DNA of 64,000 nt, from NCBI GenBank assembly GCA_036397095.1, contig DASWJQ010000039.1:1-64000 (forward strand). The letters run 5' to 3'. Below are positions 1 through 8,063 of the stretch, piece by piece. The first letter of the stretch is position 1, and each line of letters starts with the position of its first letter. The position numbers and the translations under genes are program-made. The notes beneath the pieces were generated by a model. That model was not told where the DNA came from, made no database searches, and was given only the letters and a program-made list of their open reading frames with translations. Source of the stretch: DASWJQ01 sp036397095. Its GTDB lineage: Bacteria > Chloroflexota > Anaerolineae > Anaerolineales > E44-bin32.

Positions 1-1052
1 TCCATGGCGCCCCGCAGGCCGTCGGCCGTCGGATGCGCGTCCAGGTCAATCTCGGCATGCTGGCGGATGGCGTCGCTCAGGGTCATTCGAGTCCACGGCG
101 GCGTCAGGTCAATGCGGTGCTCGCCGAAATTGATTGTGGTCGAGCCGGTCACCTGCTCGGCGATGTAGGCGACCAGCAACTCGGTCAGCTCCATCATCTG
201 ATGATAGTCGGCGTAGGCCATGTAGAACTCGAGTTGGGTGAACTCGGGGTTGTGCTTGAAGGACACGCCCTCATTGCGGAAATCGCGCCCGATTTCATAG
301 ACCCGTTCCAGATTGCCGACCAGAAGCCGCTTGAGGTAAAGCTCGAACGAAATCCGCAGATATAGGTCCTGATGCAGCTGTTCATGATGAGTGGTGAAGG
401 GTGTCGAAGCGGCCCCGCCGTAGATCGGCTGCAGGATTGGCGTCTCCACCTCGAGAAAGCCGCGCTCGTCGAGGAAGGTCTGGGCGGCGCGCAGGATGCG
501 CGCCCGCGTGCGGAAGATTTGGCGCACGTCGGGGTTGACGGCCAAGTCTACGTAGCGTTGGCGGTAGCGGGCTTCGGGATCGGCAAAGGCGTCGTGCACC
601 ACCTGCTGGCCATCGATCACTTCGACCTTGGGGGTGGGCAGCGGCGTAATGGCCTTGGCCAGCATGCGGAAGTGCTCGACATGCAGCGTGACCTCACCGG
701 TCTTGGTGCGGAAGAGGAAGCCCTGGGCCTGGATGAAGTCGCCCAGGTCGAAGGCCTGCTCGAGCAGATCAAGCCGTTCTTCGCCGACTTCATTGACGCG
801 GAAATAGAGCTGGAGCCGGCCGCTGCCGTCTTCAATATGGACAAAGCTGGTCTTGCCCATGTGGCGGGCCGACTTGATGCGGCCGACGACGGAGGCTTCG
901 AGGCGGTCATCCACGGCGGCTTCGAACTCGGCGATGACCTGGGCGGCGGTGTGGGTCCGCTCGGCCGAAAGCGCATAGGCTGGCATGCCGGCGGCGCGGA
1001 GCCGCTCGATCTTCTCGGCGCGCACTCGTTCCAGATCTGTCAACTCGGGCAT
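1..1052 (-). CDS. lysS: Lysine--tRNA ligase, class II (3' part beyond left edge)
   Basis: Charges tRNA-Lys with lysine using ATP, in the cytoplasm. I read 350 uninterrupted codons from the ATG at 1052 down to the window edge; the C-terminal part of this roughly 490-500 residue family is missing only because the window ends. The N-terminal OB-fold anticodon-binding domain (about residues 55-145) contains VVGRIKSARHMGKTSFVHI. The class II catalytic core starts near residue 170, and its motif 2 region reads YEIGRDFRNEG followed by HNPEFTQLE. It lies downstream of greA on the same strand, but the greA terminator sits between them, so lysS may depend on read-through or a promoter in the 50-base gap. 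The Shine-Dalgarno sequence is weak. Identity is secure. Confidence 0.95.
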   Translation of the reverse strand, partial: MPELTDLERVRAEKIERLRAAGMPAYALSAERTHTAAQVIAEFEAAVDDRLEASVVGRIKSARHMGKTSFVHIEDGSGRLQLYFRVNEVGEERLDLLEQAFDLGDFIQAQGFLFRTKTGEVTLHVEHFRMLAKAITPLPTPKVEVIDGQQVVHDAFADPEARYRQRYVDLAVNPDVRQIFRTRARILRAAQTFLDERGFLEVETPILQPIYGGAASTPFTTHHEQLHQDLYLRISFELYLKRLLVGNLERVYEIGRDFRNEGVSFKHNPEFTQLEFYMAYADYHQMMELTELLVAYIAEQVTGSTTINFGEHRIDLTPPWTRMTLSDAIRQHAEIDLDAHPTADGLRGAM

Positions 1053-1101
1053 CAGGTCAGTCCGATCCGTCGGGTGTCAGGGGCAGGTGGAGTGTACAAC
1101 G

Positions 1102-1132
1102 AAAAAGCCCCGCGCCGGCTGGGCGCGGGGCC
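1102..1132 (-). terminator. Intrinsic terminator after greA
   Basis: On the minus strand a GC-rich hairpin with 10-base arms (GCCCCGCGCC and GGCGCGGGGC, loop CAGCC) is followed at once by TTTTT. It lies between the greA stop and the lysS start. Confidence 0.9.
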
Positions 1133-1149
1133 GGTCTGGCTTAGCAGGC

Positions 1150-1617
1150 TTACTTGGATTCGACGATGCGGATCTTGCGCACGCCGGAAGGCGTTTTGAC
1201 TTCGACGGTGTCGCCAACCTTATGGTCGAGAAGGGCCTGACCCAGTGGGGACTCGTTGGAGATCAAGCCTTCCTTGGGATTGGCTTCGGCGGCGCCGACG
1301 ATGCGGTAGGTTTCCGGCTTGTGCCGCCCTTCCTTGATCGTGACCGTGCTGCCGACGTGTACCTTGCCGTCCTTGCCCGGGCTCTCGATCTTCTTGGCCC
1401 GCGACAGCAGGTCTTCCAACTCGAGGATGCGGCCTTCGATGAAGGCCTGCTCGTTCTTGGCGGCCTCCATCTCGGCGTTTTCGATCAGTTCTCCACCTTC
1501 AAGCGCCTCGTGCAGCCGGACGGCCACTTCCTGGCGGCGCACGGTGCGGAGATGTTCCAGCTCGGCCGCCAGCTTGTGGCGGCCCTCTTCGGTCAAATAA
1601 ACTGCGTGGTTCACCAT
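1150..1617 (-). CDS. greA: Transcription elongation factor GreA
   Basis: Binds the RNA polymerase secondary channel and stimulates cleavage of backtracked transcripts. At 155 residues it has the normal family length. The N-terminal antiparallel coiled coil (about 1-76) carries GELIENAEMEAAKNEQAF, which contains the acidic tip residues. The C-terminal FKBP-like domain (about 80-155) includes VGSTVTI, NESPLGQALL and VGDTVEVKTPSG. The start is preceded by AGGTGA. Upstream lie a promoter at 1730-1758 and a terminator-like hairpin at 1677-1703, so transcription appears to pass through an attenuating leader. An insertion sequence begins only 17 bases beyond the -35 box. lysS follows on the same strand. 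Confidence 0.96.
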   Translation of the reverse strand: MVNHAVYLTEEGRHKLAAELEHLRTVRRQEVAVRLHEALEGGELIENAEMEAAKNEQAFIEGRILELEDLLSRAKKIESPGKDGKVHVGSTVTIKEGRHKPETYRIVGAAEANPKEGLISNESPLGQALLDHKVGDTVEVKTPSGVRKIRIVESK

Positions 1618-1676
1618 GAATCACCTGTTCTACGGGTTAGAAAGCGCAAGAAGGGTCCGGGGGGCGTACTTGGGAT

Positions 1677-1703
1677 AAAAAAGAACTGAGAGTCGTCTCT
1701 CAG
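1677..1703 (-). terminator. Terminator-like hairpin in the greA leader
   Basis: On the minus strand CTGAGAG-acga-CTCTCAG is followed by TTCTTTTTT. It lies about 20-45 bases after the predicted start of transcription and about 60 bases before the greA start, with no gene in between. It would therefore end a leader RNA of about 45 nt or attenuate greA. Hairpin and T-tract are seen directly; the function is inferred. Confidence 0.7.
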
Positions 1704-1729
1704 CCCGGGCCAGCTTGCTGCCGCAGTAG

Positions 1730-1758
1730 ATCATAGCACAGTCGTGCGGGGGTGTCCA
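1730..1758 (-). promoter_or_regulatory. Predicted greA promoter
   Basis: On the minus strand TGGACA (-35, 1758-1753) and TATGAT (-10, 1735-1730) are separated by exactly 17 bases. Transcription would start near 1723 and run through the leader hairpin into greA. Confidence 0.6.
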
Positions 1759-1774
1759 GTTGTGGCCGGTCGGT

Positions 1775-3279
1775 GGATGTGTCACTTTATTGCCGAGAGG
1801 AGGAAAGAGAAGTAGGCTCACTTGAGTAATCGCGAAATCACCAAGGGAGCCTACTATGACCCGCGTCGAAACGAAGGTCACACTTAGTATAGACGCAAAG
1901 GGAGTGAGTCTGCAGGATCTGGAATGCGAAATCGGTGAAGCTCTGAAGCAAGCGGGACAGCAGCTCCTTCTGCAGGCTTGCCAGGTGCTGGAAGATCAAC
2001 TGTTGGAGCAGGAGAAAGGCCGGTATCTGCGAGACAAGCGCAGATCGCGGCACCTTCTGACTCGGTTCGGCTGGGTCCGCCTTCACCGCTGGCAGGCTCG
2101 GAAGAGGGACGGTGGCTACTGCCGTCCGCTGGACGAACGGCTGGGGCTCGAACCGCACCAGCACGCCAGCCCCTGGATCCTCGCTCAGTCCGTGGCACTG
2201 GCCACGCGCCTGCCCTACCGTCAGGCAACATCCTTGCTGGGCAGCTTTGTCGAGGCACCGATCGATCATCGCAGTTTGTACCGCTGGGTGCAGCGGGAAG
2301 GGGCAGCGATCGTCGCGGAAGAAGACGATCTGCAGGAAGCCGTCTTTCAGCATGGCGAAGTGCCGGCTCGCGACCCCAAGGAGCGGGAACTGATCCTGGC
2401 GGAGGTGGATGGCACCTTCCTGCGTGCGCAGCGGGAAGAGGGCGACAAATTCGAGGTGCGTCTGGGTGTGCTCACGACAGGCAAGGAACTGGAAAGCCTC
2501 ACGGCCAAAAACCGCCGCTATCGGCTGCAGGAGCGGGTGCGTTATGGCGGGGCGGAAGCCGCCGGAGATTTCGGAGAACGCCTGTTCCTGAAAGGAGAAG
2601 CGCACCTCGGCCTCTCCCATGCTCAGCATCTGCTCCTGGTGGGGGACGGCGCCGAATGGATTGAAGCTCTGGCGGGTCATCGTCGCTGGCGTGCCACCTA
2701 TCAGCTCGATTGGTGGCACCTGACCCATGCGTTCCACCGCACCTTCCCCGAGCATCCCAAGCTCGTCAAGCGGCTCAAGCGTGATCTCTACCGGGGCCAG
2801 GGGAAAAAGATCATCCCCGCCGTTCGCCTGGCCAGGCTGAGCGGCATCGGCGATCCGGAGCAGGTCGACAAGCTGCTGACGTACCTGGAGGCCAACCAGG
2901 CAGGTTTCTATGGCGCTCGCTCGCTGCGGCCGCTGCTCTCCGAAGAAGCCAAATTGGTTTGCGTGGAAGGTTCGGGCGCCGTTGAGAAGCACATTGATCT
3001 GTCCATCTGTCGGCGCTTCAAGGGTCAGGGTATGCGCTGGACACGGAAAGGAGCCAATCGCCTGCTCAAGCTTCGGATTCGGGAGTTGGATCGGGCAGCC
3101 TAGCCAAACAAGCACAACAGGCATGGTTCTCGTCCGACCGGTAGACATTGTTCAAGGGTGGAGGTGACGAAACCCCAGAAAATGAAAGCCGAAATACCGG
3201 AACCGTCTACCAAGGCCCTGTAAACTGGTTTCAGGTCGGTCTACTTCTGATTTTCCCTCGGCTAAAGTGAGACACTACT
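1775..3279 (+). mobile_element. ISLre2-like insertion sequence with 9-bp target duplication
   Basis: The element is 1505 bp and carries one transposase. The same 9-mer CCGGTCGGT flanks it at 1766-1774 and 3280-3288, which fits the 9-bp duplication known for ISLre2-type elements. The ends are imperfect inverted repeats: CACTTTATTGCCGAG at the left pairs with CACTTTAGCCGAG at the right end (read on the minus strand), and both are followed by AGAAGTAG further in. The right copy of the duplication overlaps the stop codon of the PIG-L gene by one base and leaves it intact. The left end lies just upstream of the greA promoter. The intact ends and reading frame suggest a recent, possibly still mobile, insertion. 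Confidence 0.85.
1856..3103 (+). CDS. ISLre2/UPF0236-family transposase
   Basis: A 415-residue protein starting just inside the left end of the element and filling most of it. The family signature near the C-terminus is clear: GSGAVEKHIDLSICRRFKGQ followed by GMRWTRKGANRLLKLR. Acidic residues expected of an RNase H-like core are visible at LAEVDGTFL (about 182-190), in LLVGDGAEWIEAL (about 262-274) and in the aromatic YQLDWWHLTHAF stretch (about 283-294). The frame is complete, without stop or frameshift. A 436-codon reading frame on the opposite strand over the same region is a high-GC shadow. Function in this copy is inferred from the family. Confidence 0.9.
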   Translation: MTRVETKVTLSIDAKGVSLQDLECEIGEALKQAGQQLLLQACQVLEDQLLEQEKGRYLRDKRRSRHLLTRFGWVRLHRWQARKRDGGYCRPLDERLGLEPHQHASPWILAQSVALATRLPYRQATSLLGSFVEAPIDHRSLYRWVQREGAAIVAEEDDLQEAVFQHGEVPARDPKERELILAEVDGTFLRAQREEGDKFEVRLGVLTTGKELESLTAKNRRYRLQERVRYGGAEAAGDFGERLFLKGEAHLGLSHAQHLLLVGDGAEWIEALAGHRRWRATYQLDWWHLTHAFHRTFPEHPKLVKRLKRDLYRGQGKKIIPAVRLARLSGIGDPEQVDKLLTYLEANQAGFYGARSLRPLLSEEAKLVCVEGSGAVEKHIDLSICRRFKGQGMRWTRKGANRLLKLRIRELDRAA

Positions 3280-3287
3280 CCGGTCGG

Positions 3288-4043
3288 TTAGGGAATCCCC
3301 GGGCGATCACTCGGCGCCAGGATCGGCACGCCGCTGTGTTCGGCCAAATAGGCTTCCAGTTCGCGCTGCAGCTGCGCCGGGTTCTGCCAGAAGGTCGAGC
3401 GCTGCGAGCGGTAGGTCCAAATGGCCGAGGCCCAGGCGTCCTGCTCGGCCTCGTCGAGCGGCAGCACGCTGGCCAGACCGCCGGGGCGGCCAAAGCCCGC
3501 GGCCGGCTGCCCTTGGCGGGCGCTGTAAGGGAAGTCGTGGTAGCGCCAAAGTGGGCGGTCAAGCGCTTCGGCGGCCCGTCGCACCAACTGGTGGTCAACA
3601 TGGCCACCGATGCCCAACGGGGCGTAGAGTTGGGCACTGTCGGAAGCGACTTCGTCCAGGGCGCCTGCCAACAGCTCGATCAACGGCTCGTCGACCGGAT
3701 GCAGTCCACCAAACAAGCTATTTTCGTCGGGATACAGGGGGTGGCCGTCTTCCTGCAACCGGTAGATGGCGTCGGGCAGCCCGATGTGGACGGCGGCAAC
3801 GCCCAACAGGGCGCAGGCTTCCAGATCCTCCTGGCGCCGTTGCTCGACGGCCTGCTCGGCGGAGCCCCAGCGCACTTCGAGCTCGCGGGCCAACGGCGAT
3901 CGCAAGCCCGGCGGCGGATCGCCGGCGCACACCGTCACCACCGTGACCGAAGCCCCCTGCCCGACCTGGCGGGCGATCAGCCCGCCGCACGAATAGACGG
4001 CGTCGTCGAGGTGGGGGGAGAGGTAGATGGCGCTCGGTGGCAT
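3288..4043 (-). CDS. PIG-L/LmbE-family deacetylase
   Basis: Predicted zinc-dependent N-deacetylase of the family acting on N-acetylglucosaminyl conjugates, such as mycothiol or bacillithiol precursors and lipid-linked sugars. The zinc site is visible: SPHLDDAVYSCGG at 9-21 (His and two Asp) and GHVDHQLV at 147-154. Length 251 residues is typical. No signal peptide, so probably cytoplasmic. The stop codon TAA at 3290-3288 shares one base with the target duplication of the adjacent insertion sequence, so the element landed right behind this gene without truncating it. The exact substrate cannot be named; no thiol-biosynthesis partners are nearby. Confidence 0.85.
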   Translation of the reverse strand: MPPSAIYLSPHLDDAVYSCGGLIARQVGQGASVTVVTVCAGDPPPGLRSPLARELEVRWGSAEQAVEQRRQEDLEACALLGVAAVHIGLPDAIYRLQEDGHPLYPDENSLFGGLHPVDEPLIELLAGALDEVASDSAQLYAPLGIGGHVDHQLVRRAAEALDRPLWRYHDFPYSARQGQPAAGFGRPGGLASVLPLDEAEQDAWASAIWTYRSQRSTFWQNPAQLQRELEAYLAEHSGVPILAPSDRPGIP

Positions 4044-4186
4044 GTTGGTGGGGATTATAGGGGAGCAAAGGCAGAGATCGCGGCCGATCAGTCGACGTCA
4101 GCGACTAGCTACTAGCCACTAGCAGAGAGATTGTCCGAATGGTGCCGCTCTGCATATCGGGGAAGGTCAACGCCCAGGAAAGGAGA

Positions 4187-4211
4187 ACGCCCAGGGGATT
4201 GCCCTGGGCGT
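4187..4211 (-). terminator. Hairpin terminator after hsp20
   Basis: Perfect 10-base arms ACGCCCAGGG and CCCTGGGCGT with loop GATTG, followed on the minus strand by a pyrimidine tract (TCTCCTTTCC) rather than a pure T-run. It lies about 45 bases past the hsp20 stop. Confidence 0.6.
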
Positions 4212-4254
4212 CCGTCTTCTGGCTATTTGCTAGGTGCTAGATGCCAGCGACTCG

Positions 4255-4698
4255 CTAACCCTTCTTTGCCTTAACCGTAATCTGCCGCGGCTTGGCGGCT
4301 TCGGCCTTGGGGATGCGCAGGGTCAGAATGCCGTTCTCGATCTCGGCCTGGGCCTTGCTCGAGTCGACCGTGGACGGCAGGGTCAGCGAGCGGGCGAAGC
4401 GGCGGTAGCGGCGCTCCCGGACATGATAGTCGCGCTCGCCTTCGACCTCTTTCTCCTGGCGAATCTCGCCCCGCAGGGTCAGAGTGTCGCCGGTCACCGA
4501 AATCTCGATGTCATCCGGCTTCACGCCGGGCATGGCCGCCTCGATCACGACCTCGTCAGCGGTCTGGTAGACATCAATCGGGGCCAGCCCCTCGTACCAG
4601 CCGCCGTTGGTGCGCCCGGACATGCTGTCGTCCATCACCCTGTCGAGCATGTCGTGCATGCGGCGCATCTCGCGGAACGGTTCCCAACGTGTCAACAT
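4255..4698 (-). CDS. Hsp20/alpha-crystallin small heat-shock protein
   Basis: ATP-independent holdase chaperone forming cytoplasmic oligomers that keep unfolded proteins soluble. The 147-residue chain has the usual N-terminal arm beginning MLTRWEPFREM and an alpha-crystallin domain from about 38 to 135. Hallmarks are PIDVYQTADEVVIEAAMPGV, the strand TLTLRGEIRQEKE, and RRFARSLTLP with the A-x-x-x-N-G-I-L-T-L type motif AEIENGILTLRIPK. The C-terminus RQITVKAKKG holds the I-x-V tail used in oligomer contacts. A strong Shine-Dalgarno sequence (GAGGAGGAATT) precedes the start. Confidence 0.95.
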   Translation of the reverse strand: MLTRWEPFREMRRMHDMLDRVMDDSMSGRTNGGWYEGLAPIDVYQTADEVVIEAAMPGVKPDDIEISVTGDTLTLRGEIRQEKEVEGERDYHVRERRYRRFARSLTLPSTVDSSKAQAEIENGILTLRIPKAEAAKPRQITVKAKKG

Positions 4699-4840
4699 GG
4701 CAATTCCTCCTCGTCCTAAGTGCAGAACGTTGCTGGTTGATTCCAGTTATAGAAATCGTCCGTAGGAAGAGCGTTAAAGACGCCTAGGAAAGCCGTTAAC
4801 GTGGAAGGGCAGCGCAGCGGCCGTGATAGAATCGGCCTGC

Positions 4841-4913
4841 GCGCCGTTAGCTCAATTGGCAGAGCAGGGGCCTTTTAAGCCCACGGTTGCAGGTTCGAGT
4901 CCTGCACGGCGCA
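4841..4913 (+). tRNA. tRNA-Lys (anticodon TTT)
   Basis: A 73-nt cloverleaf. The acceptor stem GCGCCGT pairs perfectly with ACGGCGC, the discriminator is A, and CCA is not encoded. The D arm is GCTC-AATTGGCA-GAGC, the anticodon loop CTTTTAA gives TTT, and the T arm is GCAGG-TTCGAGT-CCTGC. The outermost anticodon-stem pair (27-43) appears to be a G-A mismatch; the rest pairs well. Confidence 0.95.
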
Positions 4914-4917
4914 TTGG

Positions 4918-4972
4918 ACCCGCCGACAAGGCGGGTTCTCCATTGGTCGACACCGCACCAATCTGTGCGGTG
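4918..4972 (+). terminator. Two hairpins following tRNA-Lys
   Basis: ACCCGCC-gacaa-GGCGGGT followed by TCT (4918-4939) starts five bases after the tRNA and is the likely terminator. A second hairpin, CACCGCAC / GTGCGGTG (4951-4972), follows it. Confidence 0.6.
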
Positions 4973-4981
4973 AGGGGAACC

Positions 4982-5022
4982 GGACTTCCCGGAAGTCCTG
5001 AAGCTGGACTTCCGGGAAGTCC
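4982..5022. repeat. Palindromic hairpin, CTTCCGGGAAG family, copy 1
   Basis: Two 17-base arms that are reverse complements (GGACTTCCCGGAAGTCC and GGACTTCCGGGAAGTCC) around TGAAGCT. Related hairpins occur at 20985-21020 and 23232-23266, each at or beyond a gene 3' end. Confidence 0.75.
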
Positions 5023-5096
5023 GTCCTTTCTCCCCCTGCAGCCAGTCCTCTCATCGCCCTTGAAACAACCGATTCACAAATACGGGCACCCACCTT

Positions 5097-6701
5097 GTGC
5101 CCTCCCCTACTCCCGCCTATAGTCACGGTGTGACCCCCCACCACGACGGCGGACCGGCTTCGAGCCTGCGGACGATCCTTCGCCGAGACCCGATGCTCGC
5201 CGCCGAAATCACCCTACTATTGTTGGTCGGTTTCAGTCTGCGGTTCCTCAGGCTGGGCTACTCAGACTTTCAAGGCGACGAGATCAACGCCATCTGCCAC
5301 GCCTCGGAATACGAGTCGCTGCTCAGCTTCGCCCGCTTCCTGCTCGACCAGCGCAAAGGCCCGGTTCAGTATCTGATCACCTGCGCCTACAGCCTGCTCG
5401 ACCCGGCATTCAGCAGCGAGCTGGCGCTGCGGCTGCCGTTCGCCGTCGCCAGCGGGCTTGGCCTGGCTGCCTTCTATCTGCTGGTGTGGCGCTGGTTCGG
5501 CAAGCGAACTGCCGCCCTGGCCGGCTTCCTGCTGGCGACCAACGGGCTGTTCGTTGCCTTCGGCCGCATCGTGCAGTACCAGTCGGTCGTCCTGCTGACG
5601 ACGACCGCCAGCCTGCTTCTCCTCACGCTGGCAATCGACCGGCCGCGTTGGAGGCTCGCCGGGCTGTACGCCAGTGCCACCCTGGCGGCCGTGGGCCTGC
5701 TGACCCATTTCGACGCCGTCTTCGCCCTGCTCCCGCTGGCCGTCCTGGCTGTCCTTTGGCAGCGCGCCTACCGCCAAGCCCAGGGCCGCGGCTGGCCCCA
5801 CCTGGCGGCCGCCACGGTCTGGGCCGGGCTGCTGGTGCTGCCCTTCTATCTGGCCTACGCCCGCCGGCTCGGCCCATTCCAACTCGCCTACTGGGGCGAT
5901 CGTGTGACGGCGGCCCCGACGGACACGCTCGGTCTCCTGCGTTTCTACAATCCGGGTCCTATTGTCTGGGTCTACCTGATTGCCGCCGCCCTTGCCGTCT
6001 TCCAGCTGCAACGCACGCGCGGCTGGGTGCTAACCCTGGCCTGGTTGTTGCCTCCCCTGGTCTTCATGGAGTTCGTCTTCCACGACTCACGCACCCATGT
6101 CTACACCTACCTACTGCCGCTCATGATCGTGGCAGGGCATGGCCTGGCGGGCGCACTTGCATGGGCCCGGTCCTATGCAGGCGACGTGCCGGGACGGATT
6201 GCACAGGTTGTGGTTGGGATGGTGGTTCTGGGGTTGGCCTGGGCCAGCTTTGCGGTGTTGATCGACCCCCAGCCAGAGTACCCATGGAGCCCGAAGCGCG
6301 TTCTATGGTGGCAGGCCGACGGCGGCTACCTGCAGGGCACCTTTGGCTTCCCTTACAACCGCCAGTGGCGCGCCATTGGCCAATGGTTCGAAACAGCCGC
6401 CGGGGAGGCGCCGATTGTGGTTACCAACGAAAAGTTGGTGATCACGACCTTCTATCTGCCGCCGGACTCAACCATCCACTACCGGTCCCGGGTTCAGCCG
6501 GAGTCGTTGGCCCCGGGGGACCAAGTCTACGTGTTGGTTGTCGAGCGGCCCCAGAGCTGGGTCGACGGATTGTGGGGGTGGCCGCTGGCCCACTGGTCCG
6601 AAGAATTCACAGCCGTCGAGCAATTCAGCCGGACCGACGGCGGCTTGCAGGCGAGCGTCTACCGGCTGACCGCAGACCAGATCGCCGAATACTTCCCGTG
6701 A
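5097..6701 (+). CDS. GT39/ArnT-like membrane glycosyltransferase
   Basis: Predicted polytopic enzyme of the glycosyltransferase-39/ArnT/PMT group, which moves a sugar from a polyprenyl-phosphate donor to an acceptor outside the membrane. After the first helix (about 33-50) the chain has RLGYSDFQGDEINAI, where the acidic DE pair matches the catalytic loop of the family. About ten further hydrophobic segments follow up to residue 390, and a soluble C-terminal domain of about 140 residues ends the protein. Length 534. The GTG at 5097 gives the longest frame; GTG at 5130 or the ATG at 5193 (MLAAEITLLLL) are plausible alternatives because no strong ribosome site precedes the first. Acceptor and sugar are unknown, and there is no neighbouring glycan operon. 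Confidence 0.75.
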   Translation: MPSPTPAYSHGVTPHHDGGPASSLRTILRRDPMLAAEITLLLLVGFSLRFLRLGYSDFQGDEINAICHASEYESLLSFARFLLDQRKGPVQYLITCAYSLLDPAFSSELALRLPFAVASGLGLAAFYLLVWRWFGKRTAALAGFLLATNGLFVAFGRIVQYQSVVLLTTTASLLLLTLAIDRPRWRLAGLYASATLAAVGLLTHFDAVFALLPLAVLAVLWQRAYRQAQGRGWPHLAAATVWAGLLVLPFYLAYARRLGPFQLAYWGDRVTAAPTDTLGLLRFYNPGPIVWVYLIAAALAVFQLQRTRGWVLTLAWLLPPLVFMEFVFHDSRTHVYTYLLPLMIVAGHGLAGALAWARSYAGDVPGRIAQVVVGMVVLGLAWASFAVLIDPQPEYPWSPKRVLWWQADGGYLQGTFGFPYNRQWRAIGQWFETAAGEAPIVVTNEKLVITTFYLPPDSTIHYRSRVQPESLAPGDQVYVLVVERPQSWVDGLWGWPLAHWSEEFTAVEQFSRTDGGLQASVYRLTADQIAEYFP

Positions 6702-6759
6702 TGGCAAGAATCTCTCCCCGGAAGCCCTGAACTCGGAATGCCGGGAAGGATGCTTTCCG

Positions 6760-6993
6760 TTACCGCCGCCGGCCCACGGCCGCCAGGACGACCAGCAGCA
6801 GCGTCACGACGACCAAGATCACAATCAACGGCTGCCACTGCGCCGCCGAGCCCTCCGAGCCCGACTGAAACGGCCACTGGAAATTCAGGCTGAATCCACC
6901 GCTGCAGCCGGCCAGAAAGATTGCCCCGCCGGTCAACAGAAGCAGGATCCGCCGGGCCGAGTCTGTACCGCGCTCCACTCGTTGCCGCCACAT
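6760..6993 (-). CDS. Small predicted lipoprotein with C-terminal membrane helix
   Basis: A 77-residue protein of unknown function. The N-terminal hydrophobic stretch RILLLLTGGAIFLAGCSG contains a lipobox (LAGC). A short Ser/Gly-rich middle leads into a second hydrophobic helix, PLIVILVVVTLLLVVLAAV, followed by GRRR. It could be lipid-anchored outside with a return helix, or a plain two-helix membrane protein. A good ribosome site (GAGGAGG, six bases before ATG) supports the start. It is convergent with the glycosyltransferase gene. Confidence 0.65.
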   Translation of the reverse strand: MWRQRVERGTDSARRILLLLTGGAIFLAGCSGGFSLNFQWPFQSGSEGSAAQWQPLIVILVVVTLLLVVLAAVGRRR

Positions 6994-7213
6994 GATTTTG
7001 CCTCCTCAGCAATGCCCACCTTCACGAACGTCCGATCCCAAAGGAACGGACGCTGCGCTTGACACTAGCGTCGGCCAGCCTGGTGCGACAGGTATCGGAG
7101 GCACAATGCCTGTCCGGTGACGGGCACAGCTACGGAAAGTCCACCCTCGACGGTCGATTCAAGACGACGCAATTCGTTAACCCTACGAAACCACAAACAA
7201 GAATGGGAGACCC

Positions 7214-7666
7214 ATGGAACCGGTAATCCTTCAAACCATCGAAGTACATTGTTCGCCGCAAACTGCCTTTGACCACTTTACCCAGCAGGACCTGCTCGAG
7301 ACGTTCTTCTGCGTTGAAGCCGAGGTTGAGGCCGTGGTCGGCGGCAAATACGAGTTGGCCTGGGACCCACCCAACAAGCCCGACAGCGCCACCATCGGCT
7401 GCCGCATTACCGCCCTGGCCGAGCCATCGCTGCTGGCATTCGACTGGAAGGGGCCGCCGCAATTTGAGGCGACGATGAACGTTGCCGAGCCGCTGACGCA
7501 TGTCGTTGTCAGTTTCTACCCGCTGGCTGGCGACCGCACCCGCGTCCTCATCGTTCACAGTGGCTGGCGGCCAGGTGAAGAATGGCAGCAGGCGCGCGAC
7601 TATTTTGACCGCGCCTGGCAGATTGTGCTTGAGGCCCTAGAATCAACCATTGCCGGGGAAGAATGA
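7214..7666 (+). CDS. SRPBCC (START-like, AHSA1-type) domain protein
   Basis: A single helix-grip domain of 150 residues, the family that binds hydrophobic ligands or acts as an Aha1-like accessory. Typical features are the opening VILQTIEVHCSPQTAFDHFT, the turn VGGKYELAWDPP, the strand LLAFDWKGPP and the C-terminal amphipathic helix FDRAWQIVLEALES. It is the first gene of a same-strand set followed by a YCII protein, an ECF42-type sigma factor and a second YCII protein. SRPBCC and YCII genes are common companions of such sigma factors. The ligand is unknown. Confidence 0.8.
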   Translation: MEPVILQTIEVHCSPQTAFDHFTQQDLLETFFCVEAEVEAVVGGKYELAWDPPNKPDSATIGCRITALAEPSLLAFDWKGPPQFEATMNVAEPLTHVVVSFYPLAGDRTRVLIVHSGWRPGEEWQQARDYFDRAWQIVLEALESTIAGEE

Positions 7667-7712
7667 GCGCCGTGCGCAAGCACTCGATCCGAGTTTCCAA
7701 GGAGGCAGAGTC

Positions 7713-8063
7713 ATGAAATACGTCATGTTGGTCTACCAGAATGAACAGCGGGCGAAAGCCGCCACCGAACAGGAGATGGCCGAGTCGGTCGCGCTCTACA
7801 ACGCTTTTCACGAGCAGGTAGCGGCCAGCGGTCAAATGGTCGATGGCACCCGGCTCCGGCACAGCGATACGGCGACCACGGTCAGCGTCCGCCAGGGGAA
7901 GACGATTACCACCGACGGTCCCTTCGCCGAGACCAAGGAGCAGCTGGGCGGTTTCTACCTGATGGACTGCACCGACCTCGACGAAGCCATCGAAGTGGCC
8001 GCCCGCATCCCGGGTGCGCTCAGCGGCCGTATTGAAATCCGGCCGGTGTACGGCGAGAGCTAG
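7713..8063 (+). CDS. YCII-related (DGPF) protein
   Basis: A compact ferredoxin-like domain of 116 residues. It starts MKYVMLVYQNEQ and holds the hallmark TDGPFAETKEQLGGFYLMD about two thirds along, followed by LDEAIEVAARIPG and EIRPVY. DGPF proteins are the conserved partners of ECF42 sigma factors and are thought to modulate or report to them; their biochemical role is not established. The ATG at 7713 sits eight bases after GGAGG, which decides the start. Flanked by the SRPBCC gene (47 bases upstream) and the sigma gene (300 bases downstream). Confidence 0.88.
   Translation: MKYVMLVYQNEQRAKAATEQEMAESVALYNAFHEQVAASGQMVDGTRLRHSDTATTVSVRQGKTITTDGPFAETKEQLGGFYLMDCTDLDEAIEVAARIPGALSGRIEIRPVYGES

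Noticed and set aside
1838..3148. A 436-codon open frame antisense to the transposase
   Set aside because: It mirrors the transposase codons in high-GC DNA, has no recognisable domain, and spans both coding and non-coding parts of the element.
6712..6752. A further copy of the CTTCCGGGAAG hairpin after the glycosyltransferase
   Set aside because: Only short, poorly paired fragments (CCCGGAAG and GCCGGGAA) remain; too weak to list as a repeat.
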